Positions 1 to 8,468 of a stretch of 64,000 nt of DNA are shown here, one piece after another. The first letter of the stretch is position 1. Each line of letters begins with the position of its first letter. The notes beneath the pieces are model-generated. The model was given only the letters and a program-made list of their open reading frames with translations, was not told the DNA's origin and did not search any database. This DNA is from Fructilactobacillus myrtifloralis (GTDB lineage Bacteria; Bacillota; Bacilli; Lactobacillales; Lactobacillaceae). The position numbers and the translations under genes were made by a program. The DNA lies in assembly GCF_024029335.1 (NCBI RefSeq), contig NZ_CP097116.1, positions 1,116,001 through 1,180,000 on the forward strand, written 5' to 3'.

Positions 1-1178
1 AAACTAATCAGGTAGAGGATCGAGAGGAACAACATAACGATAAGTAAGTTGAAGTGCTCCATTAACAAGCCAATGACGAGGGATGACATGCCGCCCACGG
101 CACGACCCACGCCGACGATGATGTTGTTAGCACTCGAACGAACGGACGTAGGATACAGTTGACTAACGACGGCTCCATAACCACCGTACATTCCGTTGGA
201 AAAGAATCCAACGACGGCCCCGATCACCAGTAAGAGGCCGGTCGAGTGCGCGAGGGCAATGCTATATACTAGAACCGCTGAGGCCAGTAAAAAGATTCCA
301 AAGGCTAATCGAGGTCCAAGCCAATCCAGGATGGTCCCGAAGGTTAACATGCCGACGCTCATTCCGCCGATGGTGGCAAGCATCCACAGCGAGGACCCGG
401 CCACGTTTAAATGGCTTTGTTTTTGAACGATGGTGGGCAACCAGTTCATGAGGCCAAAGTAGCCGGCAATCTGAACCGTGGTCATAATCATGAGTCCAAT
501 CGTCGTCCAGGCCACCCGGGCGTTTGCAAACATGTACCGGCGAATGGCTGCAAACGGTGGCAGTTTTTCTCGTTGTCGCGCTGCGACAAACGTGGGTGAT
601 TCTTTTAAGTGACGGCGGACGAGGAAAACGAGGGCGATGGGGAGCAGGCCAAACAGGTAAAGGGCGTGCCACCCGAGGCTAGGAATCACTAAGGCTGCCA
701 GGATGGCCGCGGCTACGGCTCCCAGTTGACCACCGATTGCGGCAATGGACGACAATTTCCCGAGGTTGCGGTTAGGAAAGGCCTCCGCAATGAGGGTGAT
801 TCCAATGCCATATTCACCACCAGCCCCAATTCCAGCTAGCAAGCGAAATAGGTAAATCCAGTAGATGTTCGTAGCAATGCTCATGAGCGCGGTGGCAAGC
901 GCAAAAACAAAGATGGTGTGGGTAAACACCCGAACGCGACCGTACCGATCGCCTAGCATTCCAAAGAGAATGGCACCGATGAGCATCCCCCAGTTGGTAA
1001 TGGTTCCAATCAAGCCGGCCGCGCCGGGGGAGACGTGCAGGGTGGTAATGATGGAACTGAGGGTAAACGAAAGAAACAGCACGTCCATGTTTTCGAGCCC
1101 AAACCCAGAACTAGCGGAAAACAGAACTAGTTTTTGGTTGGCCGTTATCGGGACCTGCTGTTTAGATGCTTTTGCCAT
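1..1178 (-). CDS. MFS transporter, C-terminus cut by window edge
   Basis: The reading frame starts at the ATG complementary to 1176-1178 (MAKASKQQVPITANQK) and stays open to base 1, giving at least 392 codons. The protein alternates hydrophobic helices and short loops. It shows the MFS loop 2-3 signature GDRYGRVRVF, followed later by a second half starting near GYFGLMNWLPTI. It is therefore a 12-helix major facilitator in the cytoplasmic membrane, resembling the sugar/aromatic-acid H+ symporter branch. The substrate cannot be read from the sequence. The C-terminal helices lie outside the window. It is divergent from pyrF, and a Shine-Dalgarno (rc of tcctcc) sits just upstream of the start. 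Family call sure; substrate unknown. Confidence 0.85.
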   Translation of the reverse strand, partial: MAKASKQQVPITANQKLVLFSASSGFGLENMDVLFLSFTLSSIITTLHVSPGAAGLIGTITNWGMLIGAILFGMLGDRYGRVRVFTHTIFVFALATALMSIATNIYWIYLFRLLAGIGAGGEYGIGITLIAEAFPNRNLGKLSSIAAIGGQLGAVAAAILAALVIPSLGWHALYLFGLLPIALVFLVRRHLKESPTFVAARQREKLPPFAAIRRYMFANARVAWTTIGLMIMTTVQIAGYFGLMNWLPTIVQKQSHLNVAGSSLWMLATIGGMSVGMLTFGTILDWLGPRLAFGIFLLASAVLVYSIALAHSTGLLLVIGAVVGFFSNGMYGGYGAVVSQLYPTSVRSSANNIIVGVGRAVGGMSSLVIGLLMEHFNLLIVMLFLSILYLIS

Positions 1179-1252
1179 GTTGATTCCTCCAAATGGGGGT
1201 TCACGGACCCCGTTTATTTGTTGCTTTAATCAGTGTGCCATAAAGACTTCGT

Positions 1253-1281
1253 TTGTACAATCTTCGTTTTTATATTATAAT
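1253..1281 (+). promoter_or_regulatory. Promoter of pyrFE
   Basis: TTGTAC at 1253-1258 and TATAAT at 1276-1281 are separated by 17 bases. Transcription would begin near 1288 and run through the attenuator leader into pyrF. Confidence 0.75.
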
Positions 1282-1297
1282 GCGAGAAATTAATTAA

Positions 1298-1381
1298 ATG
1301 GTTCAGAGAAGCCAGATTAAAGCACAAGTTAATTAACCAGCGATTAGTGGGCCTTCTCGACCGTAGAGAAGGTCTTTTTTT
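1298..1381 (+). promoter_or_regulatory. PyrR-type attenuator leader
   Basis: The leader contains GGTTCAGAGAAGCC at about 1300-1313, which resembles the PyrR RNA-binding consensus (ARUCCNGNGAGGYU). A terminator hairpin follows: GGCCTTCTC (1350-1358) pairs with GAGAAGGTC (1366-1374), then seven T. UMP-bound PyrR would favour termination, lowering pyrFE expression when pyrimidines are plentiful. The hairpin is seen directly. PyrR control is inferred from the motif and from the downstream genes. Confidence 0.7.
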
Positions 1382-1415
1382 GGCTTCTTTTGAACCCGAA
1401 CCCCGGGAGGTACCA

Positions 1416-2144
1416 ATGACAGATTCACAAGCGACGCACCCACTAATGATTGCCTTAGATTTTCAAACTAAGGAAGCAGTGCAGGCTTTCTTAGCGCAGT
1501 TTCCCGATCCAGCCCACCTGACGGTTAAAATTGGCATGGAGCTGTTTGACCGTTACGGTCCTGCGATTGTCAAAGAAATTCAAGCCAGGGGCTGTGCCAT
1601 TTTTCTAGACCTAAAACTGTTTGACATTCCTAATACCGTCGAACGGGCGCTGACCCAACTCGGGGAACTCGGGGTGCAGTACGTGACGGTGCATACCCTC
1701 GGGGGCTCGGCCATGTTACAAGCAGCTCAGCGGGGCTTAGTTGCTGGTGCTAAGCGCGCTCACGTCGCGGTTCCCCATTTGTTAGGGGTGACGGAGCTAA
1801 CCTCGATTTCGCCAGTTGGACTACGGGACGAACAAAACTGTCGACTGACCATGACGGAGCAGGTGGTGGCCCTTGCAAAGCTTGCCCAGCAGTCGGACTG
1901 TGATGGGGTGATTACCTCGGCGCTTGAATTACCAGCACTAGTTGCCGCTGTCGGTCCCGAGTTTGAATACGTGGTGCCGGGGATTCGGTTAGCTAGTGAT
2001 GCGGCCGGAGACCAGCAACGGGTTGCAACGCCCCAAACTGCCCGGCAAGCCGGGGCCACGGCAATTGTGGTTGGTCGACCCATCAATCAGAGTAAGACGC
2101 CGGTGTCGGCATACGCACAGTATCAAACCGCTTGGAACGCCTAA
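1416..2144 (+). CDS. pyrF: Orotidine 5'-phosphate decarboxylase
   Basis: Catalyses OMP to UMP, the last step of de novo pyrimidine synthesis, in the cytoplasm. The 242-residue protein carries the family active-site signature LDLKLFDIPNT, with D65, K67 and D70 as the expected Asp-Lys-Asp charges. A phosphate-binding loop appears late as VVGRPI. The ATG at 1416 is chosen because gggagg lies 7 bases upstream; the earlier in-frame ATG at 1347 lies inside the terminator hairpin of the leader. It is followed after 13 bases by pyrE, and both genes sit behind the attenuator. Length is normal for the family. Confidence 0.97.
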   Translation: MTDSQATHPLMIALDFQTKEAVQAFLAQFPDPAHLTVKIGMELFDRYGPAIVKEIQARGCAIFLDLKLFDIPNTVERALTQLGELGVQYVTVHTLGGSAMLQAAQRGLVAGAKRAHVAVPHLLGVTELTSISPVGLRDEQNCRLTMTEQVVALAKLAQQSDCDGVITSALELPALVAAVGPEFEYVVPGIRLASDAAGDQQRVATPQTARQAGATAIVVGRPINQSKTPVSAYAQYQTAWNA

Positions 2145-2157
2145 AAGGAGCAGATAA

Positions 2158-2796
2158 ATGATGGAAAAACTTGAAACACAAATTTTGACACAGATGGTCG
2201 CCGATGGAATTGTGCAACTCAATGCCAAACAACCCTTTCAGTTTGCCAGTGGGATTCAGTCCCCCATCTATACGGACCTGCGCTTAACGATTTCGTATCC
2301 AGAATTGCGCACGAACTTAGCCACGGCGTTAGCAAAGTTGATTCAAACTCAGTATCCGAACGTAACGGTGATTGGTGGGGTGGCAACGGCTGGAATTCCC
2401 CACGCCGCCTTGGTGGCGAATGCGTTGAACTTACCGATGGTCTACGTCCGTTCCAAACCAAAAGATCACGGGACGGGGAAGCAGATTGAAGGCCGGCTGA
2501 CTAAGCAGGATCAGGTCGTGTTAATTGATGATTTGATTTCAACTGGTGGCAGTGTGTTGCAAGCGGCGCAAGCAGTGCAACGAGCTGGTGATCACGTTGC
2601 GGGAGTAGTTTCAATCTTTTCTTACGGCTTTCCCGACGCGGAAGAGAACTTTAAAGCGGCTGGGGTGCCCTTTACGCCCCTGCTGACCTATGCCCAACTG
2701 ATTCAACAGTTGCGAGCCCAACAAGTCATCACTCCAGAGCAATATCAGCGCTTCAATCAGTGGCATCATGATCCTTGGAATTGGATCCAGGGCTAG
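2158..2796 (+). CDS. pyrE: Orotate phosphoribosyltransferase
   Basis: Joins orotate and PRPP to give OMP, the substrate of the neighbouring PyrF. The 212-residue protein contains the type I PRTase PRPP-binding motif VVLIDDLISTGGS and, upstream of it, the flexible catalytic loop region KPKDHGTGKQIEG. aaggag at 2145-2150 is 7 bases before the first of two adjacent ATG codons; starting at the second ATG (2161) would remove one residue. It is the last gene of the pyrFE unit and is followed by a strong terminator. The other pyr genes are not in the window. Confidence 0.97.
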   Translation: MMEKLETQILTQMVADGIVQLNAKQPFQFASGIQSPIYTDLRLTISYPELRTNLATALAKLIQTQYPNVTVIGGVATAGIPHAALVANALNLPMVYVRSKPKDHGTGKQIEGRLTKQDQVVLIDDLISTGGSVLQAAQAVQRAGDHVAGVVSIFSYGFPDAEENFKAAGVPFTPLLTYAQLIQQLRAQQVITPEQYQRFNQWHHDPWNWIQG

Positions 2797-2825
2797 TTAC
2801 CTCCTAAATTCACTTAACTTTTGTA

Positions 2826-2857
2826 AAGGATTCGTAATACAGGCGAATCCTTTTTTA
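2826..2857 (+). terminator. Terminator after pyrE
   Basis: AAGGATTCG (2826-2834) pairs perfectly with CGAATCCTT (2844-2852) around a 9-base loop and runs into six T. Confidence 0.9.
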
Positions 2858-2933
2858 TGCTAGAATGTAGGCTACAACCTAACCAAAAAATAAACCTACA
2901 ATTAACGATTTGATATACGAAAGGACCTATAGC

Positions 2934-5900
2934 ATGGAGAGATACACGAAAGCCCATAACAGAATGGCTCTAGCAACGGGAGAAACAAAAACTAGAGCAA
3001 AGCTGACGAAGTCTAAGCACGGTTGGCTAAAGATTGCCATGGGCTTGACCTTTGCCTCAACTTCAATGTTTGCGGTTACGCATCAAGTTCACGCTGAAGT
3101 ACAAACAACGGTCCAAGCAAGTGTTCCAGCTGACCAAACAACGAGCGCCACTGCTGATCAGACGGCTACTCCAGTTGCCAACGCGGAAAAGGCCCCAGTA
3201 ACGAATGCTGATGCGCCAGCATCGTCAGCTGCCAGTGACCAGTCAACTACTGCCACTGATGCACCAGCTGATCAGACGGCTACAACTCCGCAAACTGATC
3301 AAGGAGAAGCAAAAGCATCTGATCAAACTACCCAGACGCAGTCGGACCAAACCACGGCAGACACTAAGGCCACTTCTGACAAGACGCAAACGGACACCAC
3401 GGCTGACCAACCAGCTGCTACCAGTAGTAAAACTGATGCGGATGCAACGACTACTAAGCAAGCTGCTCCGGCGGATGCTACTAGTCAGCCAAGTGCGGAT
3501 GCAAAGACCACTACTGATGACACCACGAAGGTTAAGGATCAAGCAGCCACGGATTCTAAAACGAGTACAGATGCCGTAGCCAGTCAAAAGACGGATGCGA
3601 CTCCTGATTCTGCTCAGGCGGACACAACTGCAACCAAGCAAACCGATGCCACTAAGCAGGATGCTTCAGACACCAAGGTAGCAACTGACCAAAGTACGAC
3701 TGACCAGACGGCTACTAAGACTACGGATGCTAACAAAACGACCACTGCTGCAGATGAGCACCAAGCACCTACCACTCCAACTTCTGAAGTGAAGAGTGCT
3801 ACTCCAACGGTGCGGTTAGCAGTGCAAACTCCTGCTAACCTGAACTTGGCAACGGCTAACATGACGCCACAAACGGGAACGTACACCGCTTCAGGGACGC
3901 AAAACGTCCGGGATGGTGCTAGTTTGTCCGCTGGAATTACGGGTCAACTCCAAAGTGGTGACAGCATTAACTACGATGGAAAAGTTCAAGCCGACGGTTA
4001 CACGTGGTTACACTATTACAACTATGAAAACAAAGACCGCTGGGTGGCTCAGTTAGCCAGTGCGACGACGAGTCACCAACAATTCATTGAATCTCTGTCT
4101 GCTGGAGCCATTGAAACTTGGAAGAAGTACGGTGTTTTACCAAGTATTTCGATTGCCCAAGCCATTGTTGAAAGTGCCTGGGGGCAAGCAGCACCTGGGA
4201 ATAACTTATTCGGAATTAAAGGTTCCTACAATGGTCAATCAGTGACTGTGCAAACCCAAGAATGGGTCAACGGTCGCTACATTACCATCTATGATAAGTT
4301 CCGGGCTTACCCAAGTTTTGCGGAAAGTATTCAAGACCACGGGGCCTTCTTATACCAAAACTCACGGTACGCCAACTTATTAGGGAACCGGGATTACGCC
4401 CAAACTGCTTGGATGCTCCAAAACGATGGGTATGCAACTTCACCAACTTACGCCAACACGTTGATTAGCGTCATCCAATCCAACAACTTGAGTCGGTTTG
4501 ACCAAAACTTGGATAACCCGGGTGTTCCTAATAACTCAGATAATAATTCTACGAACGTGGTACAAGCCAACGGAACGTGGACCTTTAGTTCGGACGTAAA
4601 CGTGCGGACGGCGCCCAGCCTGTCAGCTAGTGTGACCGGGGCTAAGTACACCGGTCAACAAATTACCTACGATGGGCTAGCTGATAACGATGGTTACACG
4701 TGGATGCGGTTTAAGGATAGTAATGGGGCTTACCGCTATGCAGCCCAAATCGGTGCTAATGCCGATGTGCCGGCACCAACGCCAACTCCTGATCAAGGTT
4801 CAACCAACCAAACTTCCGGTGTTTACACCGTTAGTGGTTGGCAAAACGTTCGTAACGGGGCTAGTTTGAGTGCCGGGATTACCGGTCAACTGCAAGATGG
4901 CGACACCATTTACTACGATGGCACTCGGGATGCCGATGGCTACCAGTGGTTACACTACAAGAATTACGCGGGCCAAGACCGGTGGTTAGCAAACCTGAAC
5001 AACGGGGGGCAAACCACGCCGGCTCCTGACCAAAACCACAATGACCAAGCAACGAACAACGAAGTTGGAGTTTACACGGTCAATGGTTGGCAAAACGTTC
5101 GTAACGGAGCTAGTTTAGGTGCCGGAGTCACTGGTCAGTTGCAAAACGGGGATACCATTTACTACGATGGCACCCGGGATGCTGACGGTTACAAGTGGTT
5201 ACACTACACGAACTATGCTGGTCAAGATCGCTGGGTTGCAGATTTGAACAATGGTGGTCAAAGTACCCCCGCTCCAGCCCCAGATCAAGGGAACCAAACG
5301 AGTAACCGTGAAACAGGCGCTTACACAGTGAACGGTTGGCAAAACGTCCGTACCGGATCAAGTTTGAGTGCCGGGGTCACTGGTCAACTCCAAAATGGTG
5401 ATACGATTTACTATGACGAAACTCGGGAAGCCGATGGTTACAAGTGGTTACACTACACGAACTATGCCGGTCAAGATCGCTGGGTTGCAGACTTGAACAA
5501 TGGGGGGCAAAGCACCCCTGCTCCAGCCCCAAGCAACGAAGCAACGGTGAGTGGTAGTTACACAATTAACGGTTGGCAAAACGTCCGCAACGACGCGAGC
5601 TTGAGTGCTGGGGTCACCGGACAACTGCAAAACGGCGACACGATTTACTACGACCGGACTCGGGATGTTGACGGTTACAAGTGGTTACACTACACGAACT
5701 ACGCTGGTCAGGACCGCTGGGTGGCTCAGTTGGATTTTGCCCAAGTTCCAAACGTTAACTTGGAAGTGACTTCGAACCTGAGTCAACGAGCACTCCAAAT
5801 TGCAAGTGCCCAAGCGGGGCGGCCATATGCTTACGGTGGAGCTACGCCACAAACTGGCTTTGATTGTTCTGGTTTAATCTATTATGCTTACCAACAAGCA

Positions 5901-6128
5901 GGGAAGACGTTACCACGGACAGCCGCTGCTCAATATGGTGCTACGCAACCAATTAGTAAGAGTCAGGCCCAAGCCGGGGACTTAGTGTTCTTTGATGATG
6001 GTGGGATTTACCACAACGGAATCTACCTTGGGAATGGTCGGATGTTAGATGCTCAAAACAATGGGGTAATCTACAATGACCTGCTGGCCTACTTCTCAGG
6101 CAACGTTTACTTTGGTCGAATTTACTAA
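2934..6128 (+). CDS. Secreted two-domain cell-wall hydrolase (glucosaminidase + NlpC/P60) with six SH3b modules
   Basis: A 1064-residue exported peptidoglycan hydrolase. The ATG at 2934 is preceded by aagga at 8 bases; an ATG at 2910 has no such site. Order: signal peptide with a KxxKxxxGW-like stretch (KLTKSKHGWLKIA) ending near VHA|EV; a Thr/Ala/Asp/Gln-rich linker to about residue 300; SH3b module 1 (about 316-373); glucosaminidase domain (about 380-525, with AIVESAWGQA and NNLFGIKG motifs); SH3b modules 2-6 (about 541-935); C-terminal NlpC/P60 domain (about 953-1064) with catalytic C978 in FDCSG and His in IYHNGIYLG. It should cut both glycan strands and stem peptides, for daughter-cell separation or wall turnover. 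It is monocistronic, between two terminators. Confidence 0.93.
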   Translation: MERYTKAHNRMALATGETKTRAKLTKSKHGWLKIAMGLTFASTSMFAVTHQVHAEVQTTVQASVPADQTTSATADQTATPVANAEKAPVTNADAPASSAASDQSTTATDAPADQTATTPQTDQGEAKASDQTTQTQSDQTTADTKATSDKTQTDTTADQPAATSSKTDADATTTKQAAPADATSQPSADAKTTTDDTTKVKDQAATDSKTSTDAVASQKTDATPDSAQADTTATKQTDATKQDASDTKVATDQSTTDQTATKTTDANKTTTAADEHQAPTTPTSEVKSATPTVRLAVQTPANLNLATANMTPQTGTYTASGTQNVRDGASLSAGITGQLQSGDSINYDGKVQADGYTWLHYYNYENKDRWVAQLASATTSHQQFIESLSAGAIETWKKYGVLPSISIAQAIVESAWGQAAPGNNLFGIKGSYNGQSVTVQTQEWVNGRYITIYDKFRAYPSFAESIQDHGAFLYQNSRYANLLGNRDYAQTAWMLQNDGYATSPTYANTLISVIQSNNLSRFDQNLDNPGVPNNSDNNSTNVVQANGTWTFSSDVNVRTAPSLSASVTGAKYTGQQITYDGLADNDGYTWMRFKDSNGAYRYAAQIGANADVPAPTPTPDQGSTNQTSGVYTVSGWQNVRNGASLSAGITGQLQDGDTIYYDGTRDADGYQWLHYKNYAGQDRWLANLNNGGQTTPAPDQNHNDQATNNEVGVYTVNGWQNVRNGASLGAGVTGQLQNGDTIYYDGTRDADGYKWLHYTNYAGQDRWVADLNNGGQSTPAPAPDQGNQTSNRETGAYTVNGWQNVRTGSSLSAGVTGQLQNGDTIYYDETREADGYKWLHYTNYAGQDRWVADLNNGGQSTPAPAPSNEATVSGSYTINGWQNVRNDASLSAGVTGQLQNGDTIYYDRTRDVDGYKWLHYTNYAGQDRWVAQLDFAQVPNVNLEVTSNLSQRALQIASAQAGRPYAYGGATPQTGFDCSGLIYYAYQQAGKTLPRTAAAQYGATQPISKSQAQAGDLVFFDDGGIYHNGIYLGNGRMLDAQNNGVIYNDLLAYFSGNVYFGRIY
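4815..5740 (+). repeat. Tandem SH3b-coding repeats
   Basis: Four nearly identical modules of about 180 bases (starting near 4815, 5065, 5315 and 5555) are separated by short Pro/Ala/Gln linkers. Each encodes GWQNVR, then GQLQ, DTIYYD, DGY, WLHY and DRW. The high DNA-level identity makes this stretch prone to repeat-number change and to assembly collapse. Confidence 0.9.
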
Positions 6129-6142
6129 GCAACTTCATGAAT

Positions 6143-6181
6143 AAAAATCACGGATTATCTACTTGATAATCCGTGATTTTT
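6143..6181. terminator. Terminator after the wall hydrolase
   Basis: A 17-base perfect stem (6143-6159 with 6165-6181) with a 5-base loop, flanked by A and T runs, so it can act in both directions. Confidence 0.9.
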
Positions 6182-6245
6182 AGTTAGGGCGCAGGTAAGG
6201 TATAATTTAAACTGACGTTATGACCGCATTTAAGAAAGGTATGGC

Positions 6246-7436
6246 ATGAAAAGCCCCAAATATTACGTTGAAATCCCCACTCAGGTGGTGCAGGAACTAA
6301 AGGCAACTGCTGGTGAGAAGTTTGCGTTGCAACTTGATAAAAACGGGATGCAGTTAGAAAAGCAGGACGTTAAACGGGCCTCATTGTGGGACGTTTCGTA
6401 CTGGTGGAACATCATTCCGGCCGTGGTAATGGCACTGTTATTCTTTGCCTACTGTGCGGAAAAGGGACAAAAGTTAATTCCTTTGACCGGGAGTTTTTCG
6501 ATTGCGACGGGGACGATTGTATTAGGCACGATGATGGGCTCCCTCTTGTTTACCATTTTTTTCGTAAAAACGCGCAATGATTCGGTTAATTCGGTCTATC
6601 GCAACATTTACTGGCGGAATTTGCCCACCATTGTCATCGCCGTCTCGCTAATCTTACTGGGGTCATTACTGGGGATCTTTTGGATTTTTGCCCGGGTGTT
6701 TTACGGGGCGGCCTTTGACCAGTACACGGCCGCGTTGATCCTGTTGATGTTTGGACTGATCATTAACACGATTATGATTAACGTGGCGGATAACATTACG
6801 CCGACCGTGCTGGTAGACTTGTTAATTCTCACGATCATCGGCGGTCTCTTAATTTCAATGCTGGCCAACGGGAATAAGCAGTGGTGGAAACATAACATTA
6901 GTTTTTTAGGGACGGCCAAGGCCATTGATAGCTGGCAGTTTAATCTAACCTTCATCTTCTCTGCACTTTTGATGCTGGCCCTCGTGGATTATTTGTTTGT
7001 TTCAATTAAACCCCTCCATCGGCCGAAGCTACCAACCTTCATCTTGCGGAGCTTGTTAACGTTATTGGCACTTGAAGCCCTGGGGGTCGGAGTAATTGCG
7101 AATAACCGGCAGATTCCCTGGATGCACTACTGGCATGATCGGTTTGCCTGGGCCATGGCGGGGACCATCATTATTTTAATTGGAGGGATCAAGTGGCTAT
7201 GGCCCGGGATTCCCAAGCGGTTCGTTTGGAATTCGTACCTGATGGGGAGTTTGATAATTATCGTGAGCATTCTGTTTCGCGTGGTCCACTATTTCTCGTT
7301 GACGGCGTTTGAAATTTTTGCTTCTGCGCTCGCCTTTTCGTGGATTGTGATGCTGTTTCAGTATCTGCTGGATGAAGTGAACCAACAAACCCAACAGGTG
7401 ACCGTGCAGTTACAGTTGCAGAAACCAAATAAGTGA
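6246..7436 (+). CDS. Polytopic membrane protein, DUF998-like
   Basis: A 396-residue protein with a roughly 45-residue cytoplasmic N-terminus (IPTQVVQELKATAGEKFAL, reminiscent of a SpoVT/AbrB-type strand pair) followed by about ten hydrophobic helices. The general build recalls DUF998 membrane proteins of lactobacilli; no catalytic motif is visible and I cannot assign a function. The start at 6246 has a purine-rich site (aagaaagg) upstream, and TATAAT at 6201-6206 may be its -10 box. The stop overlaps the leader of the next gene. Confidence 0.7.
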   Translation: MKSPKYYVEIPTQVVQELKATAGEKFALQLDKNGMQLEKQDVKRASLWDVSYWWNIIPAVVMALLFFAYCAEKGQKLIPLTGSFSIATGTIVLGTMMGSLLFTIFFVKTRNDSVNSVYRNIYWRNLPTIVIAVSLILLGSLLGIFWIFARVFYGAAFDQYTAALILLMFGLIINTIMINVADNITPTVLVDLLILTIIGGLLISMLANGNKQWWKHNISFLGTAKAIDSWQFNLTFIFSALLMLALVDYLFVSIKPLHRPKLPTFILRSLLTLLALEALGVGVIANNRQIPWMHYWHDRFAWAMAGTIIILIGGIKWLWPGIPKRFVWNSYLMGSLIIIVSILFRVVHYFSLTAFEIFASALAFSWIVMLFQYLLDEVNQQTQQVTVQLQLQKPNK

Positions 7437-7480
7437 AATTTAATTCGGACCCGCCTATAATGAAAGTGGAGGTGCTGATA

Positions 7481-8365
7481 ATGAAATTAAACTTAGATTC
7501 AACCATTACCCTAAACAACGGAATTGAAATGCCCTTACTGGGATTAGGAGTTTGGAAGAGTGATAACCAAACTGCTACTCAATCAGTAAAGTGGGCCTTG
7601 GCAAATGGCTACCGGGCTATTGATACGGCCAAGCAATACGGGAACGAAGCCGGAGTTGGTGAAGGACTCAAGCAGGGTCTTGCTGACAATGGTTTAAGCC
7701 GGGAAGACGTCTTTTTGACCACCAAGATCTTTAATGGTGACCAGGGTTACGAAAGCACCCTGAAAGCCTTTGAAGGCCAATTAGAACGGCTTCAAACTAG
7801 TTACGTTGATTTACTGTTGATTCACTGGCCAGTGAACGGCAAGTACAATGAAACTTGGAAAGCCATGGAAAAACTGTACCACGAGGGTAAGGTTCGTTCG
7901 ATTGGGGTTTCAAACTTTAACCTCGACCGGTTGTCAGACTTAATGGAACACGCTTCGGTTAAGCCTGTTTTGAACCAGATGGAATTTAATCCAGTAGAAC
8001 AAGAAAAAGACATTAAGGACTACTGTGATCGGCACCACATCTGGATTGAAGCTTGGTCTCCACTCGGACATGGGGAAGCATTGAACAACCCAGCCGTTAA
8101 GGAAATTGCTGCTAAATACAACAAATCAACCGCCCAAGTAATCTTGCGGTGGGAATTACAACGCGAATTAATCACGATTCCAAAGTCTACTCACGAAGAA
8201 TACATCAAGCAAAATGCCGACCTGTATGACTTCGAATTGAGTGATGCGGACGTGGCTTTAATCAATAGTTTAGACGTTGATCAACGTTCACTCTGGTATG
8301 GGGCTTTCAGTTGGAATGGTAACCCAGCCGGAATTGTAGATGCCGTTGATGAATGGGATCACTAA
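7481..8365 (+). CDS. Aldo/keto reductase
   Basis: A 294-residue NADPH-dependent oxidoreductase of the AKR family, closest in motifs to 2,5-diketo-D-gluconate reductases. Visible landmarks: GYRAIDTAKQYGNE (catalytic Asp and Tyr), TTKIF (catalytic Lys), LLLIHWPV (catalytic His), IGVSNF, and the cofactor-binding IPKSTHEEYI near the C-terminus. The ATG at 7481 is used because ggagg (7468-7472) is 8 bases upstream; the frame extends further upstream but overlaps the preceding gene. A TATAAT at 7456-7461 suggests its own promoter. Likely role is reduction of small aldehydes or ketones; the true substrate is unknown. Confidence 0.93.
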   Translation: MKLNLDSTITLNNGIEMPLLGLGVWKSDNQTATQSVKWALANGYRAIDTAKQYGNEAGVGEGLKQGLADNGLSREDVFLTTKIFNGDQGYESTLKAFEGQLERLQTSYVDLLLIHWPVNGKYNETWKAMEKLYHEGKVRSIGVSNFNLDRLSDLMEHASVKPVLNQMEFNPVEQEKDIKDYCDRHHIWIEAWSPLGHGEALNNPAVKEIAAKYNKSTAQVILRWELQRELITIPKSTHEEYIKQNADLYDFELSDADVALINSLDVDQRSLWYGAFSWNGNPAGIVDAVDEWDH

Positions 8366-8380
8366 ACCACGATTAACAAG

Positions 8381-8410
8381 GGACTCGACTTTAGTCGGGT
8401 CCTTTTTTTA
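8381..8410 (+). terminator. Terminator after the aldo/keto reductase
   Basis: GGACTCGAC (8381-8389) pairs with GTCGGGTCC (8394-8402), followed by seven T. Confidence 0.9.
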
Positions 8411-8468
8411 TTTAATCATTTCTTAAACTTTGCTATACTAAGAATAATTAAAATTTATGGAGGTTTCT

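Noticed and set aside
262-1293. Frames of 60-142 codons overlapping the truncated transporter at the left edge
   Set aside because: The minus-strand transporter frame has MFS motifs from 1178 to base 1; the other frames show no protein features.
1347-1415. Longer N-terminus for pyrF
   Set aside because: It would run through the attenuator hairpin and has no ribosome site; the ATG at 1416 has one.
3205-3886. Several long frames on both strands over the Thr/Ala/Asp-rich part of the wall hydrolase
   Set aside because: They are shadows of low-complexity coding DNA (Ser/Arg- or Val-rich translations) without ribosome sites.
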